Origin: DASSFZ01 sp036514635
Lineage (GTDB): Bacteria; Chloroflexota; Anaerolineae; Fen-1058
Direction of reading: 5' to 3'
DNA: 37,223 nt
Assembly: GCA_036514635.1 (NCBI GenBank)
Contig: DATBWU010000258.1
Coordinates: 1 to 37,223, forward strand
Both the position numbers and the translations under genes were made by a program. Shown here one piece after another: positions 30,813 through 37,223 of this stretch. Within the stretch, counting starts at the first letter, position 1. Every line of letters begins with the position of its first letter. Below the pieces are notes generated by a model. The model was not told the DNA's origin and did no database searches. It saw nothing but the letters and a program-made list of their open reading frames with translations.

Positions 30813-31691
30813 ATGAGCATCGAGACTGTTGCACAAAACTTAGTGTTCGGGTTGTTCGTGGGGAGCATGTACGGCGTCGCGGCGGTGGGCCTGTCGCTCG
30901 TCTTCGGCGTGCTGAAAGTCCTGAATGTGGCTCACGGCGAGCTGCTGATGATCGGCGGCTACGTGACCTTCTGGTTGTTCGCAGTGCTCCGCATCGACCC
31001 GTTTCTCTCGATGCTGGTCACTGTGCCGGCGCTGTTTCTCCTCGGCGTGGTGCTGGACCGCATCATCTTCCGCCACGTGACCCGGCTGACCGGCGAGGCC
31101 AAGATCAAGAATTCACTGCTGGTCAGCTTCGGGCTATCGTTGATTCTGCAGAATGTCGTGATCCAGTTGTTCAGGGCCGACGAGCGCAGCGTCCAGACGA
31201 GTTACTCCGGGACGGGATTGACTGCGTTCGGAATCGTGCTGCCCTACACGCGCCTGTTGATCCTGGTGATTGCGCTGGTGGCTATTCTATCATTGCACAC
31301 ATTTCTCCAGCGCACGTACACGGGCAAAGCGATTCGGGCCACCGCCGAAGATTGGGAGGCCGCCGCGCTCGCCGGGATCAGCATCCAGAGCGTTTACCTG
31401 TTGACTTTCGGATTGGGTGCGGCGCTGGCCGGCATCGCCGGGACATTGGTCAGCGTGAGTTACAGCATCACGCCAAGCATCGGCCTGGCCTGGACGTTGA
31501 GGGCGTTGGTCGTCATCGTGCTGGCAGGCACGGGTAGAATCCTGGGAGCATTCCCGGTGGGGTTGTTCCTGGGTGTCGCCGAAGCGCTGAGCGCTACCTT
31601 CATCGGGCCGGCTTACCGCGAACTGGTGGGACTGGTGATCTTTCTGTTCGTCCTGCTGCTCCGCCCCCAGGGACTGTTTGGGAGGACATAG
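30813..31691 (+). CDS. livH: Liv-type ABC transporter permease (LivH)
   Basis: 292 residues. Membrane protein with several hydrophobic spans: LVFGLFVGSMYGVAAVGLSL, FGVLKVLNVAHGELLMIGGY (the family hallmark), then LLILVIALVAILSLHTFL. The transmission loop GKAIRATAEDWEAAALAGI and C-terminal GAFPVGLFLGVAEALSATF are also typical. It forms the translocation pore with the permease encoded next. No clear ribosome-binding site precedes ATG 30813. Confidence 0.92.
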   Translation: MSIETVAQNLVFGLFVGSMYGVAAVGLSLVFGVLKVLNVAHGELLMIGGYVTFWLFAVLRIDPFLSMLVTVPALFLLGVVLDRIIFRHVTRLTGEAKIKNSLLVSFGLSLILQNVVIQLFRADERSVQTSYSGTGLTAFGIVLPYTRLLILVIALVAILSLHTFLQRTYTGKAIRATAEDWEAAALAGISIQSVYLLTFGLGAALAGIAGTLVSVSYSITPSIGLAWTLRALVVIVLAGTGRILGAFPVGLFLGVAEALSATFIGPAYRELVGLVIFLFVLLLRPQGLFGRT

Positions 31692-31696
31692 CGCTG

Positions 31697-32677
31697 ATGA
31701 GCCAAGCGTTCGAGCAAGTTGCGCCACCGGTGACGGCGACGCGCAGCGGTGGCTGGCTGCGGCCCGCACTTGTCGTCGTACTGGCCGCACTGCTGGTGCT
31801 TGTGCCGCAGCTGGTGAAACAGGGCGATGTGCTCAATCTCTGTTTCCTTGTCCTGCTGTACATTAGCCTGGGCCAGAGCTGGAATATCCTGGCCGGCTTC
31901 GCCGGCCAGACCAGCCTAGGGCACGCGGCCTTCTTCGGCATTGGCGCGTTGACGACGCGCACGCTCTGGACGAACGGCGGGCCTTTCATCCCGGCGCTGT
32001 TCCTGGGCGCACTGGCGGCGACTGTCTTCGCCCTGATCATCGGCGCGCCGACCTTCCGGCTTCGAGGCGCTTACTTCGCGATCGGCACGCTGGGCATGGC
32101 CGAGGCGCTGCGGATCACCATCAGCCAGACTTCGCCGCTGGTCAGCACGTTGCCGATTGACCAGATTGCCGGCTACGATCTTGCGGCACGCTACTACCTG
32201 GCGCTCGCGTTGGCTCTGGCGACGGTAGGGGTCGCCGCTCTCCTGCTGCGCTCGCGGTTGAGCCTGGGGATGCTGGCGGTGCGCGAGGACGAAGAGGCCG
32301 CGCAGGCAACCGGCGTGAATCCGCTCAAGCACAAACTGATCGCGTTCACCATCAGCAGCTTCTTCGCCGGTCTCGCCGGCGGCGTCTTTGCGTTCTATCA
32401 CGTCAGCTACTACCCGGAGGCGGCCTTCAGCCCGCACTGGACGTTTGATGCGGTGTTGATCAGCTTCGTCGGCGGGCTGGGGACAATCGGCGGCCCGGTG
32501 ATCGGCGCGATCTTCTACGTTCTGGTTCGAGATCGGCTCGCGGTGACGCTGGTGGATATCCACCAGATCATCTTCGGCATCCTGTTCATTATCGTGGTGC
32601 TGGTGTTTCCGGGCGGGCTGGTGGAAGCCTGGGAGCGGCTGCGCAAGGCGGGCCGGTTCTCTCGGCGCGGGCGGTGA
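31697..32677 (+). CDS. livM: Liv-type ABC transporter permease (LivM)
   Basis: 326 residues from ATG 31697 with GGAGGA upstream, 5 bases after the LivH stop. Hydrophobic spans, the LivM motif SWNILAGFAGQTSLGHAAFF, and the conserved loop GMLAVREDEEAAQATGVNPL. It completes the binding protein-LivG-LivF-LivH-LivM set, so the importer is whole. The importer presumably brings the ring compound to the cytoplasm for the catabolic enzymes encoded on both sides. Confidence 0.92.
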   Translation: MSQAFEQVAPPVTATRSGGWLRPALVVVLAALLVLVPQLVKQGDVLNLCFLVLLYISLGQSWNILAGFAGQTSLGHAAFFGIGALTTRTLWTNGGPFIPALFLGALAATVFALIIGAPTFRLRGAYFAIGTLGMAEALRITISQTSPLVSTLPIDQIAGYDLAARYYLALALALATVGVAALLLRSRLSLGMLAVREDEEAAQATGVNPLKHKLIAFTISSFFAGLAGGVFAFYHVSYYPEAAFSPHWTFDAVLISFVGGLGTIGGPVIGAIFYVLVRDRLAVTLVDIHQIIFGILFIIVVLVFPGGLVEAWERLRKAGRFSRRGR

Positions 32678-32696
32678 GTCGGCGGTGAAGTGTGGG

Positions 32697-32822
32697 GGTC
32701 ATTCTGAGCCGCGCAGCGGCGAAGAATCTCTGCGAAAATGGCTCGCAATGCCGGGTGAGGAGATGCTTCGCTCCACCTGCCCTCGGCGCGGAGCGCCGGG
32801 GGTTCGGTCGCTCAGCATGACC
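32697..32822. repeat. GTCATTCTGAGC-family element with inverted ends
   Basis: GGTCATTCTGAGC (32697-32709) and GCTCAGCATGACC (32810-32822) are inverse, 12 of 13 matching, followed inside by GCGAAGAATCTCTGC. The same family occurs at 35701-35797. No gene in 32678-32887. Confidence 0.75.
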
Positions 32823-32887
32823 GCGCTGGGCGGACTTTGCACAAGCCCTGATCACCAGTGGGCAAGCCTTGACGTGGGGGCCATCGA

Positions 32888-33781
32888 ATGCGATTGGTGA
32901 CATACGATTCTGACGGGAACTGGCGCGCGGGACTGATGATTGAGGATTGGGTGGTGGATGCTACCGCAGCAGCCGAAGCCGCAGGCCTGGCCGGCGACGG
33001 CGAGATCGATTGGACATCGAATCGGCACATCATCCAGGTCGCTCCCGATCGGCAGACCCAATTGGAAAGCGCCGCGCGCACGCTGGCGGCTGCGACTGCA
33101 CCTCATCGTGCCATCAATGATGCGCGCCTCGGCCCGCCCATCGTCGATCCGGAAAAGATTATCTGTCTGGGGCTGAACTACCGCGATCACGCTCAAGAAG
33201 CGAACCTGCCGATCCCGCCGGTTCCCAATCTCTTCGCCAAGTTTCGCAACACGCTCATCGGCCCGGCCAGCCCGATTCTCTTGCCCGGCGTGAGCGAGGA
33301 GATCGATTACGAAGCGGAGTTGGCAGTGGTCATTGGGCGACGCTGCAAGAATGTGCCCGCAGCCGAGGCGCTGGACTTTGTGGCCGGGTACATGGCGTTC
33401 AACGATGTCAGCGCCCGCGACGTGCAGATGCGCACCAGCCAGTGGCTGGCCGGGAAGGCGCTCGATACTTTCGGCCCGTGCGGCCCGGCGCTGGTGATGG
33501 ACGAAATCCGCAATCCCCAGGCGCTGAGTGTGTCAACGCGCGTCAATGGTGAGACGCTGCAGCGAGGCAACACGCGCGATATGATCTTCTCCGTGGCCGA
33601 GAGTATCGCGTTCATCAGCCGGTTGATGACGTTGCAGCCGGGTGACATCATCGCCACCGGCACACCGGCGGGCGTGGGCTTCAAGCGGGAACCGCCGGTC
33701 TTCCTCCGACACGGCGACGTGGTGGAAGTCGAGGTCGAAGGCATCGGGACTCTGCGCAACCCGGTTGTCGGTAACCACTAA
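32888..33781 (+). CDS. Fumarylacetoacetate hydrolase-family protein
   Basis: 297 residues; GTGGGGG upstream of ATG 32888. Core motifs: KIICLGLNYRDHAQEANLPI, LFAKFRNTLIGPASPILLPG, the metal site EIDYEAELAVVIGRRCKNV and NDVSARDVQMRTSQWLAGK, and DIIATGTPAGVGFKREPP. FAH-family enzymes hydrolyse, decarboxylate, isomerise or hydrate 2-oxo-acids with a C-C or C=C neighbour. Candidates here are an acylpyruvate hydrolase or a 2-hydroxyhepta-2,4-dienedioate isomerase-type enzyme, i.e. a second way to process ring-cleavage products. The 3' end runs into an ACCACTAAGGCACAAAG half-repeat. Confidence 0.85.
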   Translation: MRLVTYDSDGNWRAGLMIEDWVVDATAAAEAAGLAGDGEIDWTSNRHIIQVAPDRQTQLESAARTLAAATAPHRAINDARLGPPIVDPEKIICLGLNYRDHAQEANLPIPPVPNLFAKFRNTLIGPASPILLPGVSEEIDYEAELAVVIGRRCKNVPAAEALDFVAGYMAFNDVSARDVQMRTSQWLAGKALDTFGPCGPALVMDEIRNPQALSVSTRVNGETLQRGNTRDMIFSVAESIAFISRLMTLQPGDIIATGTPAGVGFKREPPVFLRHGDVVEVEVEGIGTLRNPVVGNH

Positions 33782-33795
33782 GGCACAAAGACACT

Positions 33796-33879
33796 AAGAG
33801 CTTATTCGAAAACCTCGGAACGCGGACTTCAGTCCACGCAGGCTAAAGCCTGCGATCCAGTTTTCGGATAGGTACTAAG
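33796..33879. repeat. Element with GAAAAC inverted ends and internal hairpins
   Basis: Left end AAGAGCTTATTCGAAAAC and right end GTTTTCGGATAGGTACTAAG are imperfect inverse repeats. Two hairpins (GCGGACTTCAGTCCACGC, CAGGCTAAAGCCTG) lie between. It occupies part of the 33782-34217 gap. Confidence 0.6.
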
Positions 33880-33990
33880 CACGAAAGGAGGGCCAACAGG
33901 ATTCGATAGACAGGTATTAAGCCGATGTGGGCTGCCGCTTCGCCCACGCATTCTATACTATTAAAAAACTATCACGACCGCGAGGATTTT

Positions 33991-34172
33991 GGACACGGAT
34001 GAACACGGATCAGAATCAGTCACTCACCTTACGCAGTCGGGCAGGATTTTACCGCAGAGGGCGCGGAGAACGCAGAGATTTGCCAGGAAATCCACTCTGC
34101 GCACTCTGCGTTCTCGGCGGTAAAATGGTCTTTTGCGTAAGGTGAGTCAGTCATCTGTGTTCATCCGTGTCC
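33991..34172. repeat. Three nested inverted repeats
   Basis: Outer: GGACACGGATGAACACGGAT (33991-34010) with its inverse at 34153-34172, 19 of 20. Middle: ACTCACCTTACGCA (34022-34035) with TGCGTAAGGTGAGT (34134-34147), perfect. Inner: TTTTACCGCAGAGGGCG (from 34047) against the arm ending at 34125, of the CCGCAGAG family. The arrangement looks like sequential insertion of one repeat into another. The rest of the 33782-34217 gap shows no gene. Confidence 0.85.
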
Positions 34173-34217
34173 CATACTTTGGCTGCGGCGAGAGCCGCGC
34201 TATGAGGAGGACAGACG

Positions 34218-35672
34218 ATGACCAAAGAATACAAGATGCACATCGGTGGGAAATGGGTTGACGCCCTCAACGGAGAAACCTTCGAGGATTACAACCCGTA
34301 CACCGGCGAGGTCTTCGCGCACGTGCCGCGTGGCAAGCGCGCAGACGCGACTCGCGCGATTGAAGCCGCCGCCGCCGCCTTTCCAGCGTGGGCCGCTGCA
34401 CCTCCCAGCGTGCGGCGCAAGGCCTTCCTGAAGGCAGCCGATATCTTTGAAAGCCGGCAGGCGGAGCTGGTTCGAGCTTTGAATGAGGAGATTGGCGCGA
34501 CGATCGGCATTGCGATGTTCCAGATGTTTTTCGTCCCCGGCCTCCTGCGGGAAGCGGCGGCGCAGGCTTACAGCGTCACCGGCGAGGTGATTCCGGCGGA
34601 TTATCCCGGCGCGTTTTTCATGGCCCTGCGACAACCGGCGGGCGTTGTGGCCGGGTTCGGCCCGTTTAACGTGCCCTTCATTCTGTGTATGCGAGCCATT
34701 GCGCTGCCCATCGCCTATGGCAACACGGCGGTGCTCAAACCCTCGGAAGAAGCGCCTGTCACCGGCGGGATCATGATCGCCGAGATTTTCGAGGAAGCCG
34801 GTTTCCCGCCGGGGGTGTTGAATGTCATCACCCACACCAAGGAGGATGCTCCCGAGGTCGGCGATGAACTGATCGTGCACCCGGCGGTGCGGCGCATCAG
34901 CTTCACCGGCTCGACCGACATCGGGCGCATCGTGGCCGAGAAAGCGGGACGCCATCTCAAGCGGGCCGTTCTGGAATTGGGAGGCAAGGACCCGCTCATC
35001 ATTCTCCGAGACGCCGACCTCGACTATGCCGCCGATGCAGCGGCCTGGGGGGCGTTCCTGCATCAGGGCGAGATCTGCATGTCCACCGAGCGCATCATCG
35101 TCGAGCGACCGATCGCGGAGGCGTTCACTGAAAAACTGGCGCAGCGCGCCAGGGCCTTGAAAGTAGGCGACCCGCGCGATCCCACCACGGCGATTGGCCC
35201 GCTCATCAACACCGCCGCGTTGGACAAGGTGCACGGGCACGTTCAGGAAGCGATCAGTGGAGGCGCGGAACTGGTGGCAGGCGGCAAACACGATCGGCTC
35301 GTGTACTACCCCACGGTGCTGACGGACGTCAAGTCTAACATGCGCGTCTTCACCGACCAGACGTTTGGGCCGGTTGCGCCGATCATCGTCGTCGACGATG
35401 CCGAAGAAGCCTTGCAGGTGGCGAACAATTCCAAGTACGGTCTTTCGTCGGGCATCATCACGCACGACTTCAATAAGGCGCTGGAAATGGCGCAACGTCT
35501 CGACACGGGCATGGTGCACATCAACGATCAGACCGTGAACGACGAACCGCAGGTTCCCTTTGGCGGCGTCAAAGGCAGCGGCTGGGGTCGCATGGGCGGG
35601 AAGGCGGCCCTGGATGAATTCACTGAGTTGCGGTGGATTAGCATCCAGCGCAATCAAAGAACATTCCCGTAG
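34218..35672 (+). CDS. Aromatic aldehyde dehydrogenase (ALDH superfamily)
   Basis: 484 residues; GAGGAGGACAG before ATG 34218. NAD-binding region VAGFGPFNVPFILCMRAIA and ISFTGSTDIGRIVAEKAG, catalytic Glu253 in RAVLELGGKDPLII and nucleophile Cys287 in LHQGEICMSTERIIVERP. HQGxICMSTER is typical of vanillin / benzaldehyde / salicylaldehyde dehydrogenases, which oxidise aromatic aldehydes to acids with NAD. A 2-hydroxymuconate-semialdehyde dehydrogenase is an alternative, but this motif fits less well. Behind the ABC importer and FAH enzyme, it may be the entry step of the pathway for an aldehyde substrate or intermediate. Confidence 0.9.
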   Translation: MTKEYKMHIGGKWVDALNGETFEDYNPYTGEVFAHVPRGKRADATRAIEAAAAAFPAWAAAPPSVRRKAFLKAADIFESRQAELVRALNEEIGATIGIAMFQMFFVPGLLREAAAQAYSVTGEVIPADYPGAFFMALRQPAGVVAGFGPFNVPFILCMRAIALPIAYGNTAVLKPSEEAPVTGGIMIAEIFEEAGFPPGVLNVITHTKEDAPEVGDELIVHPAVRRISFTGSTDIGRIVAEKAGRHLKRAVLELGGKDPLIILRDADLDYAADAAAWGAFLHQGEICMSTERIIVERPIAEAFTEKLAQRARALKVGDPRDPTTAIGPLINTAALDKVHGHVQEAISGGAELVAGGKHDRLVYYPTVLTDVKSNMRVFTDQTFGPVAPIIVVDDAEEALQVANNSKYGLSSGIITHDFNKALEMAQRLDTGMVHINDQTVNDEPQVPFGGVKGSGWGRMGGKAALDEFTELRWISIQRNQRTFP

Positions 35673-35700
35673 ATCAGATCAGGCATTCTCACTTGTAACT

Positions 35701-35797
35701 GTCATTCTGAGCGCAGCGAAGAATCTCTGCTCCGGCCAGCCTCAATGCCGGCCGTAGTCGAGATTCTTCGGCGCGAACAGATGCGCCTCAGAATGAC
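35701..35797. repeat. GTCATTCTGAGC-family element, second copy
   Basis: GTCATTCTGAGCG (35701-35713) and CGCCTCAGAATGAC (35784-35797) are inverse ends; inside, GCGAAGAATCTC pairs with GAGATTCTTCGGC. It is shorter than the member at 32697-32822. Confidence 0.8.
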
Positions 35798-35810
35798 AAT
35801 TCGATTCAGA

Positions 35811-35837
35811 CCTGTCAGGTCGCGCAGACCTGACAGG
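35811..35837. repeat. CCTGTCAGGTC hairpin
   Basis: CCTGTCAGGTC (35811-35821) and GACCTGACAGG (35827-35837), perfect 11-base stem with 5-base loop. It lies 8 bases before the ribosome-binding site of the MetE-like gene and could affect its translation. Confidence 0.75.
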
Positions 35838-35855
35838 CCTCCCAGGAGAGGGGAC

Positions 35856-36947
35856 ATGGCAACCTATCGCAGCGATGTAGTTGGAAGCCTTCTGCGTCCG
35901 GCCTATCTGAAAGAGGCCCGGCAACGCCGCGCTGCAGGCACGATCAGCGACGCAGAGTTCAAGCAGATCGAAGACCGCGCCGTGAACGAGGCGATCGCTT
36001 TGCAGACCCAGGCCGGGGTGGACGTGATCACCGATGGCGAGATGCGGCGCTATGCCTTCTTCGGACACCTGATCGATGCGACGGAAGGGTACGATAAGTT
36101 CGGGGGCTGGGCGATTCCCTTCCGTGACGAGCAGGGCAACGAATTGGTGTTCAAGCGCCCGGTGGTCGTCTCGAAATTAAAGCGCATCCGTCCCATGTGC
36201 ACGGAAGAGTTCACCTATCTGCGCGCCCGGGCCGATCGCCCCGTCAAAACGACGCTGATCAGTGCGCAGCAGGCGGCGGCGTATTACGATCCGGAGAAAT
36301 CGAAGGGCGCTTACGCCACGATAGATGCCTATCTCGCGGACGTGGTGGACATCCTGCGAACCGAGGTGGACGAGCTGGTGCGCTTGGGGTGCACCTACAT
36401 CCAGATCGATGCACCCCAGTACGCCGCCCTCATCGATCCCGACATCCGGGAAGGCTACCGGAAGCGTGGCAACGATCCGGAGCGCCTGCTCGACCGCTGC
36501 ATCGAACTCGACAATGCCGTGATCGGCGACCACCCCGGCGTGACGTTTGGTATCCACCTGTGCCGGGGCAACAACCAGAGCAAATTCTACGCCAGCGGCG
36601 GCTACGATCCGATCGTCGATGTATTCCGGCGCACCCGGTTCCAGCGCTTCCTGCTCGAATACGACGACGAGCGCTCTGGCGGCTTTGAACCGTTGAAGAA
36701 TGTCCCAGAGGATCGCACCGTGGTGCTGGGGCTGGTGACGACGAAGAAGCCTGCGCTGGAGAGCAAGGACGAGCTCAAATGGCGCATCCAGGAAGCCACG
36801 AAGTTCGTGCCATTGGAGCGGTTAGCGTTGAGTCCCCAGTGTGGATTTGCCTCGACGGAAGAGGGGAACCTGATCAGTCCTGCGGATCAGGCAGCGAAGC
36901 TGCGGCTCGTCGCCGAAACCGCGCGGGAAATGTGGACCGCGACCTGA
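35856..36947 (+). CDS. MetE-like zinc methyltransferase (methionine synthase II family)
   Basis: 363 residues from ATG 35856 (AGGAGAGGGGAC upstream). It corresponds to the C-terminal barrel of cobalamin-independent methionine synthase (COG0620). The zinc ligands can be placed: His and Cys in GIHLCRGNNQ, Glu in FLLEYDDERSGG, Cys in ALSPQCGFAST. QIDAPQYAALID is the conserved barrel strand. Stand-alone proteins of this type include methyl-donor-homocysteine methyltransferases and the epoxyalkane:CoM transferase, so the acceptor and donor are not fixed by sequence. With MetV/MetF and a methyltransferase in the same regulon, a role in passing methyl groups from the substrate to homocysteine or another thiol is plausible (inference). 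Confidence 0.85.
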   Translation: MATYRSDVVGSLLRPAYLKEARQRRAAGTISDAEFKQIEDRAVNEAIALQTQAGVDVITDGEMRRYAFFGHLIDATEGYDKFGGWAIPFRDEQGNELVFKRPVVVSKLKRIRPMCTEEFTYLRARADRPVKTTLISAQQAAAYYDPEKSKGAYATIDAYLADVVDILRTEVDELVRLGCTYIQIDAPQYAALIDPDIREGYRKRGNDPERLLDRCIELDNAVIGDHPGVTFGIHLCRGNNQSKFYASGGYDPIVDVFRRTRFQRFLLEYDDERSGGFEPLKNVPEDRTVVLGLVTTKKPALESKDELKWRIQEATKFVPLERLALSPQCGFASTEEGNLISPADQAAKLRLVAETAREMWTAT

Positions 36948-36993
36948 GGCTTTGACTATTTCATGGTGTCCGGTCTCACCGCACAGGCGCAGA

Positions 36994-37024
36994 GGCCGCA
37001 GACCACCGACCGCCGTCTGCGGCC
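36994..37024. terminator. Bidirectional terminator-like hairpin between convergent genes
   Basis: GGCCGCAGAC (36994-37003) and GTCTGCGGCC (37015-37024), perfect 10-base stem and 11-base loop, between the convergent MetE-like and 2Fe-2S genes. No T-tract. Confidence 0.45.
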
Positions 37025-37055
37025 GGCGGCCTGCGGTCTCGCATTACTGCCCGGG

Positions 37056-37223
37056 CTAAGCGCCCAACGCCTCTATCGCCCGCTGAATGTTCGGATACGA
37101 ACCGCAGCGGCACAGGTTGCCCGCTAAATACTCGCGTATCGCTGCGGCGTCTGGTGAAGGATTCTCGCGCAGCAGCGCAACAGTCGATAGCACAAATCCC
37201 GGCGTGCAATAGGCGCACTGGAA
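37056..37223 (-). CDS. CoxS-type 2Fe-2S subunit of a molybdenum hydroxylase, C-terminal end
   Basis: The gene enters from the right edge; 55 C-terminal residues are visible, ending at the TAG at 37056-37058. FQCAYCTPGFVLSTVALL and EYLAGNLCRCGSYPNIQRAI carry the four cysteines of the second [2Fe-2S] cluster (CxxC and CxC) of the small subunit of xanthine dehydrogenase / CO dehydrogenase / aldehyde oxidase-type enzymes. This subunit passes electrons from the molybdenum site to FAD. Partner subunits are presumably beyond the edge. The gene is convergent with the MetE-like gene, so it is a separate transcript. Enzymes of this family also hydroxylate aromatic N-heterocycles and oxidise aldehydes, so a link with the aromatic genes is possible but unproven. 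Confidence 0.9.
   Translation of the reverse strand, partial: FQCAYCTPGFVLSTVALLRENPSPDAAAIREYLAGNLCRCGSYPNIQRAIEALGA

Noticed and set aside
34200..35657. 485-codon open frame antisense to the aldehyde dehydrogenase gene
   Set aside because: It mirrors the ALDH coding sequence; its product is rich in Arg/His with no known motif, while the plus strand has intact ALDH active-site motifs and a ribosome-binding site.

Overview
The window is GC-rich and gene-dense. Its small palindromic intergenic repeats fall into many families. Together with a TPR-CHAT/zf-HC2/sigma cluster, Liv-type ABC genes and catabolic genes, this suggests an environmental Chloroflexota-like bacterium (inference from general features, not a phylogenetic placement). 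I see no rRNA, tRNA, CRISPR array or transposase gene.

Layout. (1) 1-6118, mostly minus strand: a regulatory cluster with a zf-HC2 protein, a large TPR-CHAT caspase-like protein coupled to it by an ATGA overlap, a Cys-containing unknown, a sigma-70-like factor and a truncated second zf-HC2 protein. (2) 6500-7957, minus: a phytoene-desaturase-like FAD oxidoreductase. (3) 8342-12013, plus: a sugar-binding-protein homologue without a signal peptide and a GH2 beta-mannosidase. (4) 12155-17484, plus: a self-contained mannose-family PTS. HPr, enzyme I and EIIA lie behind a consensus-like promoter. A second promoter (TTGACA-N16-TATAAT) then starts at the EIIA stop codon and is followed by an FMN riboswitch, an intrinsic terminator, EIIB and a fused EIIC-EIID membrane protein. 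(5) 17550-27695, plus: a carboxymuconolactone-decarboxylase-family protein, an IclR regulator, a MetV/MetF pair, a methyltransferase, and a meta-cleavage route (catechol 2,3-dioxygenase, semialdehyde hydrolase, hydratase, aldolase, acylating acetaldehyde dehydrogenase) plus a cytochrome P450. (6) 27754-36947, plus: a Liv-type ABC importer (binding protein, two ATPases, two permeases), an FAH-family enzyme, an aldehyde dehydrogenase and a MetE-like zinc methyltransferase. (7) 37056-37223, minus: the C-terminal end of a CoxS-type 2Fe-2S protein.

The most striking observation is that the FMN riboswitch sits directly on the EIIB-EIICD transcript. No riboflavin biosynthesis gene and no known flavin transporter family is in the window. 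The simplest reading is that this PTS imports a flavin, most likely riboflavin, and may phosphorylate its ribityl chain during uptake, giving FMN directly. This is a hypothesis. The riboswitch, terminator, promoter and gene order are read from the sequence.

Regions 5 and 6 look like one regulon for an aromatic, possibly methoxylated, substrate. A 53-bp operator/promoter block with the inverted repeat TCCGA-N5-TCGGA occurs before the decarboxylase/IclR genes and again before the ABC importer genes. MetV, MetF, the methyltransferase and the MetE-like protein suggest that C1 units released from the substrate are handled by tetrahydrofolate chemistry.

Most intergenic gaps carry palindromic repeats. 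Some have terminal inverted repeats like small non-autonomous mobile elements, some are nested in one another, and some run into coding sequences and supply the C-terminal residues of proteins.
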